A stretch of DNA of 17,584 bases from Planctomycetota bacterium (lineage in GTDB: Bacteria; Planctomycetota; PUPC01; JACPCR01), in NCBI GenBank assembly GCA_030740295.1, contig JASLXP010000361.1, forward strand, positions 1-17,584, given 5' to 3'. Each line of letters opens with the position of its first letter. Positions within the stretch are counted from its first letter, which is position 1. Made by a program: the position numbers and the translations under genes. The notes under the pieces were generated by a model. It was not told where the DNA came from. It saw only the letters and a program-made list of their open reading frames with translations, and searched no databases. Shown here in pieces: positions 15,205 to 17,584 of the stretch.

Positions 15205-15208
15205 CTAT

Positions 15209-16060
15209 ATGAACGATGCACAGGCCAATTTGAAGCTGAATGCTAAGCAATTAACTCAACAAAGCGGCTCGAGTTTTTCGCTTTCTTTTTTCTTTCTGCC
15301 TGAAGAGAAAAGGCGTGCGATACGTTCCATATATGCGTTCTGCAGGCATTCAGACGATATAGCAGACCAGGATGTGCCAACTGCGGAAAAGCAACGTCAA
15401 CTTGACGAATGGCGTAGGGAACTGGATGTCTGTTATTCAGGCGATCCCAGCATACCAATGATGAAGGATCTGCAAGAATGTGTTTCAGAATATAGTATTC
15501 CGAAGGACTATTTTGAAGAGTTGATCCTGGGCGTTGAGATGGATCTTGAACATAGTCGTTACCAGACTTTTGACGATCTTTATTTATATTGCTATCGGGT
15601 GGCCTCGATAGTCGGTTTGATGTGTATAGAGGTTTTTGAATACACGGAGCCTGAAACTAAAAAGTATGCTGAATATCTCGGCATCGCTCTGCAATTGACT
15701 AATATTCTTAGAGACGTTGGTGATGACGCTGCGATGGACAGGATTTATATTCCGCTGGAGGACATCAAGACTTATGAATTAAAGGAGCAGGATATTCTGC
15801 AAAAGAATTACACAGCGCAATTTACTAATTTGGCTGCGTTCCACGCTGAGCGTGCTGAGGAATATTATAAAAGGGCATCCTCCACCCTTCCTGCGAAAGA
15901 CAGGAGAAACATGTTGGCAGCCCAGATTATGGGCCAGGTGTATCATTCAGTGCTAGAGAAAATACGAACGAATGAATTCCAGGTCTTTGATGGACGAACA
16001 TCGCTTTCGAAACTTCAGAAGCTACTGATTGCTTTTCAGGTCTGGCTGGGACTTAAGTGA
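15209..16060 (+). CDS. hpnD: Squalene/phytoene synthase family protein, HpnD-like
   Basis: A 283-residue trans-isoprenyl diphosphate synthase of normal family length, condensing two prenyl diphosphates head to head. The first Asp-rich motif is HSDDIAD (D49, D50, D53), following the family pattern RRAIRSIYAFCR. The second is LQLTNILRDVGDDA (D169, D172, D173). YCYRVASIVGLMCIEVFEY (127-145) is the second family signature. The YCYRVAS-IVGLM-IEVF form resembles HpnD, the presqualene diphosphate synthase of the HpnCDE route to squalene for hopanoids or sterols. Phytoene synthase (CrtB) cannot be excluded, and no hpnC or hpnE is in the window. There is no Shine-Dalgarno sequence before the ATG. The stop overlaps the methyltransferase start as TGATG. 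Codon use is visibly AT-richer than in genes left of 14.5 kb. Confidence 0.85.
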   Translation: MNDAQANLKLNAKQLTQQSGSSFSLSFFFLPEEKRRAIRSIYAFCRHSDDIADQDVPTAEKQRQLDEWRRELDVCYSGDPSIPMMKDLQECVSEYSIPKDYFEELILGVEMDLEHSRYQTFDDLYLYCYRVASIVGLMCIEVFEYTEPETKKYAEYLGIALQLTNILRDVGDDAAMDRIYIPLEDIKTYELKEQDILQKNYTAQFTNLAAFHAERAEEYYKRASSTLPAKDRRNMLAAQIMGQVYHSVLEKIRTNEFQVFDGRTSLSKLQKLLIAFQVWLGLK

Positions 16061-16866
16061 TGTGTGTCGGTTCGGGTGAAAAATTTGAGGTATATGAACG
16101 GCCGGAGGTCTACGAATTTGCTTTCAGCAGGTGTTTGGAGGCTGAAGTGCATTTTTTTGAAGACTTAAGACAGAGCTACTCTCTGCCCTCTGAGTCTAAA
16201 GTGCTTGATATGGGATGCGGATGCGGCGAGTGGCTCGTTGAAATGGCTCGGGCAGGGCATCACTGTGAAGGATTCGATAACTGCGATTCGATGGTCGCAT
16301 TAGGGCGTCAGAGATGTTCTGGCTATCCGATCACCCTTTACAATGATAATCTCTGGCAGTTCGATAAAAACAGAACATTCGATGCGGCGTTTTGTCTCTG
16401 TGGTACGGTTCACCATTTACACGGGAGTGGCCAGCTTGAGGAACATTTCCATTGCGTGTCCAGATGTCTGCTGCCTAATGGTCTTTATCTACTGGATTTA
16501 CATGTCTCTGACTCTTCGCTGCCTTCAGATTTGGTTCAGCATTGGGTTGTAGAAAACCTTGGGGACTGGCTTGAGGTCTCTTTCCAGTATGCGGCGGACG
16601 GGTTTGATGGTGACAATCAGCGACATTGGGTTGAGCTAATGGTCCAAGGCGTTTTCCGTGGCGAGGGCATTCGTCTCTGTAATGAGCATTGGTTCGGTGC
16701 TTTTACCTCTGAGCGGCTACTTAACGCAGCTAATCGTGCAGGCCTCAAACATCTTGGATGGTATTCGGAGAGCCCTTCTGCAGATGCTCCCCTTGTTCAG
16801 CCGATTGGCCACGCCTCCGTCTACTGCTTGTTTGGGCAATCCTGTTGTTCGGACTGTGATTTTTAG
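16060..16866 (+). CDS. Class I SAM-dependent methyltransferase
   Basis: A 268-residue methyltransferase. Motif I VLDMGCGCGEW (48-58) forms the SAM-binding loop, and GHHCEGFDNCDSMVALGRQR supplies the acidic residue after strand two. FDAAFCLCGTVHHLHG (about 108-123) corresponds to motif IV, and LLPNGLYLLDLH to the strand-five region. The C-terminal part is beta-rich and ends in a Cys-rich tail (QSCCSDCDF). A GTG at 16057 is also in frame, but the ATG at 16060 gives a tight TGATG overlap with the synthase stop, implying coupled translation. The substrate is unknown. Coupling to an HpnD-like synthase makes a lipid or isoprenoid substrate tempting, while the position before parB recalls RsmG; the motif-I sequence and overall form do not look like RsmG. 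Confidence 0.87.
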   Translation: MCVGSGEKFEVYERPEVYEFAFSRCLEAEVHFFEDLRQSYSLPSESKVLDMGCGCGEWLVEMARAGHHCEGFDNCDSMVALGRQRCSGYPITLYNDNLWQFDKNRTFDAAFCLCGTVHHLHGSGQLEEHFHCVSRCLLPNGLYLLDLHVSDSSLPSDLVQHWVVENLGDWLEVSFQYAADGFDGDNQRHWVELMVQGVFRGEGIRLCNEHWFGAFTSERLLNAANRAGLKHLGWYSESPSADAPLVQPIGHASVYCLFGQSCCSDCDF

Positions 16867-16962
16867 CTTGGTGGCCAAAAAATACCGCGTTTGGCGTGAT
16901 TGAGGTGGCTTCTGAACGGTTGAAAGGCTTAAATCCGAGTCACCATATGCTGGTGTTTGAAA

Positions 16963-16978
16963 TGTTCCACGTGGAACA
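16963..16978. promoter_or_regulatory. parS: parS centromere site upstream of parB
   Basis: TGTTCCACGTGGAACA is a perfect 16-base palindrome that matches the conserved bacterial parS consensus (TGTTNCACGTGNAACA). ParB would bind here and spread. It lies 31 bases before the parB start, so it may also contribute to autoregulation of parB. Confidence 0.95.
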
Positions 16979-17009
16979 TCTCGTAGGCCCATAACGATTG
17001 GAGGTCGAT

Positions 17010-17584
17010 ATGCTCGCTAAAAAGCTTGGACGGGGACTTGGTTCGCTGATGTCCGATGGAGTTGATGAAGTTGCGGTTAAAGAAACCCTGAGAACAGTCG
17101 ATATCAATTCTGTTCGTCCGAATCCCAGCCAGCCCAGGACGTTCTTCGAAGAGGGAGCTCTCAATGAGCTCGCATCCTCAATCGGACTGCATGGAATACT
17201 GCAGCCGATTACGGTCAGAAAATCGGCCAGTTTCTCTGGTTTTGAGATTATCGCAGGCGAAAGGCGCTGGCGTGCGGCAAAGCTGGCTGGGATGGAGACG
17301 GTTCCTGTCATTGAAAAGCCGGATATCGACTCCAAAAAGAACCTCGAGCTGTCACTGATTGAGAACATACAGCGTCAGGATCTGAATCCAATCGAAAGGG
17401 CCCGGGGTTACAGAACGCTCCTTGAGGAGTTTTCCCTAACCCAGGAAGAGGTCGCTGAACGGGTCGGGCAGAAACGGGCAACGGTCGCTAACTTCCTTCG
17501 GTTGCTGGACTTACCTGATGATATCAAAGACAATGTTTCACGTGGAACATTGTCAATGGGCCATGCAAGAGCGCTGCTTTCATT
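17010..17584 (+). CDS. parB: Chromosome-partitioning protein ParB (3' end cut by window)
   Basis: The first 191 residues of a ParB/Spo0J CTPase that loads on parS and helps segregate origins. Visible features are the N-terminal KKLGRGLGSLM typical of chromosomal ParB, NPSQPR (38-43), the CTP-binding boxes IAGERRWRAAKLAG (81-94) and ENIQRQDLNPIE (118-129), and the helix-turn-helix LTQEEVAERVGQKRATVANF (143-162). The frame then continues through NVSRGTLSMGHARALLS. GGAGG at 17000-17004 is five bases before the ATG at 17010. No parA lies upstream: the neighbour is a methyltransferase that ends 143 bases earlier. The frame is open to the end of the window, so the C-terminal dimerisation domain lies outside it. 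Confidence 0.97.
   Translation, partial: MLAKKLGRGLGSLMSDGVDEVAVKETLRTVDINSVRPNPSQPRTFFEEGALNELASSIGLHGILQPITVRKSASFSGFEIIAGERRWRAAKLAGMETVPVIEKPDIDSKKNLELSLIENIQRQDLNPIERARGYRTLLEEFSLTQEEVAERVGQKRATVANFLRLLDLPDDIKDNVSRGTLSMGHARALLS
17534..17549. promoter_or_regulatory. parS: parS site inside the parB coding sequence
   Basis: TGTTTCACGTGGAACA fits the parS consensus, with one T/G asymmetry in the palindrome. Flanking bases extend the symmetry: GACAA before and TTGTC after make 26 bases with a single mismatched pair (17529-17554). It is read in frame by parB as the codons around N175-T180 (NVSRGT). An internal parS is known from Bacillus spo0J. Confidence 0.93.

Larger units (their letters stand above)
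14539..15208. other. Gene-free stretch of 670 bases
   Basis: No recognisable gene was found on either strand; the longest frames (for example 14811-15035, 74 codons) resemble nothing I know. Base composition changes here from GC-rich to markedly AT-richer. Small structures are GGCG-CAAA-CGCC just after the transglutaminase stop, GCAA-TCTG-TTGC near 14611, and GAATTCC-CATTA-GGAATTC at 14914-14932. None is followed by a T run, so no terminator is called. Immediately before the synthase gene, TATAGT at 15188-15193 resembles a -10 box, without a good -35 partner. Confidence 0.5.

Noticed and set aside
16860..16994. Short open frame ending in MFHVEHLVGP before parB, considered as a gene relic
   Set aside because: The MFHVEH string is simply the translation of the parS palindrome. 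The rest shows no recognisable family and no ribosome binding site.
1..17584. CRISPR arrays, tRNA or rRNA genes, insertion sequences with transposase
   Set aside because: No regularly spaced direct repeats, no cloverleaf-like sequence, no rRNA signature and no transposase motifs were seen by eye on either strand.

Overview
The window is bacterial chromosomal DNA, most likely from a member of the Planctomycetota-Verrucomicrobiota-Lentisphaerota (PVC) group. That placement is inferred from gene content: a PQQ-type beta-propeller protein, a sulfatase beside a Gfo/Idh/MocA oxidoreductase, two very large secreted proteins, a DUF58/transglutaminase pair and an interspersed hairpin repeat. No rRNA or ribosomal protein is present to confirm it. 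By eye, bases 1 to about 14,550 are GC-rich, and the DNA from about 14,700 onward is clearly richer in A and T.

Layout. (1) 1-641, minus: N-terminal part of an exported PQQ-like beta-propeller protein that runs off the left edge. (2) 918-3193, plus: a two-component pair, a double-GAF histidine kinase and a stand-alone receiver protein. (3) 3194-3570: a gene-free stretch with nested inverted repeats. (4) 3571-4941 minus and 5196-6323 plus: a divergent sulfatase and Gfo/Idh/MocA oxidoreductase, separated by a spacer with a 21-bp-arm hairpin. (5) 11014-6336, minus: two exported proteins of 783 and 776 residues joined by an ATGA overlap. The first looks like a TIM-barrel glycosidase-like protein; the second has a class I glutamine-amidotransferase-like core and a helical-repeat tail. 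(6) 11258-14538, plus: a DUF58 protein and a membrane transglutaminase, also ATGA-coupled, without the MoxR ATPase that usually goes with them. (7) 14539-15208: 670 bases without a recognisable gene. (8) 15209-16866, plus: an HpnD-like squalene/phytoene synthase and an overlapping SAM-dependent methyltransferase. (9) 16963-17584: a parS site, then parB (cut by the right edge) with a second parS inside its coding sequence. These suggest the right end lies in the origin-proximal, chromosome-segregation part of the replicon.

How the genes fit together. The sulfatase, oxidoreductase and the two large exported proteins suggest use of complex, possibly sulfated glycans, but no transporter, regulator or classified glycosidase is present to prove it. 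The pair at 6336-11014 is the best candidate for an undescribed system: two translationally coupled exported proteins, both with a beta-rich N-terminal domain, one glycosidase-like and one amidotransferase-like. The parS/ParB elements are textbook-like, except that parA is not next to parB.
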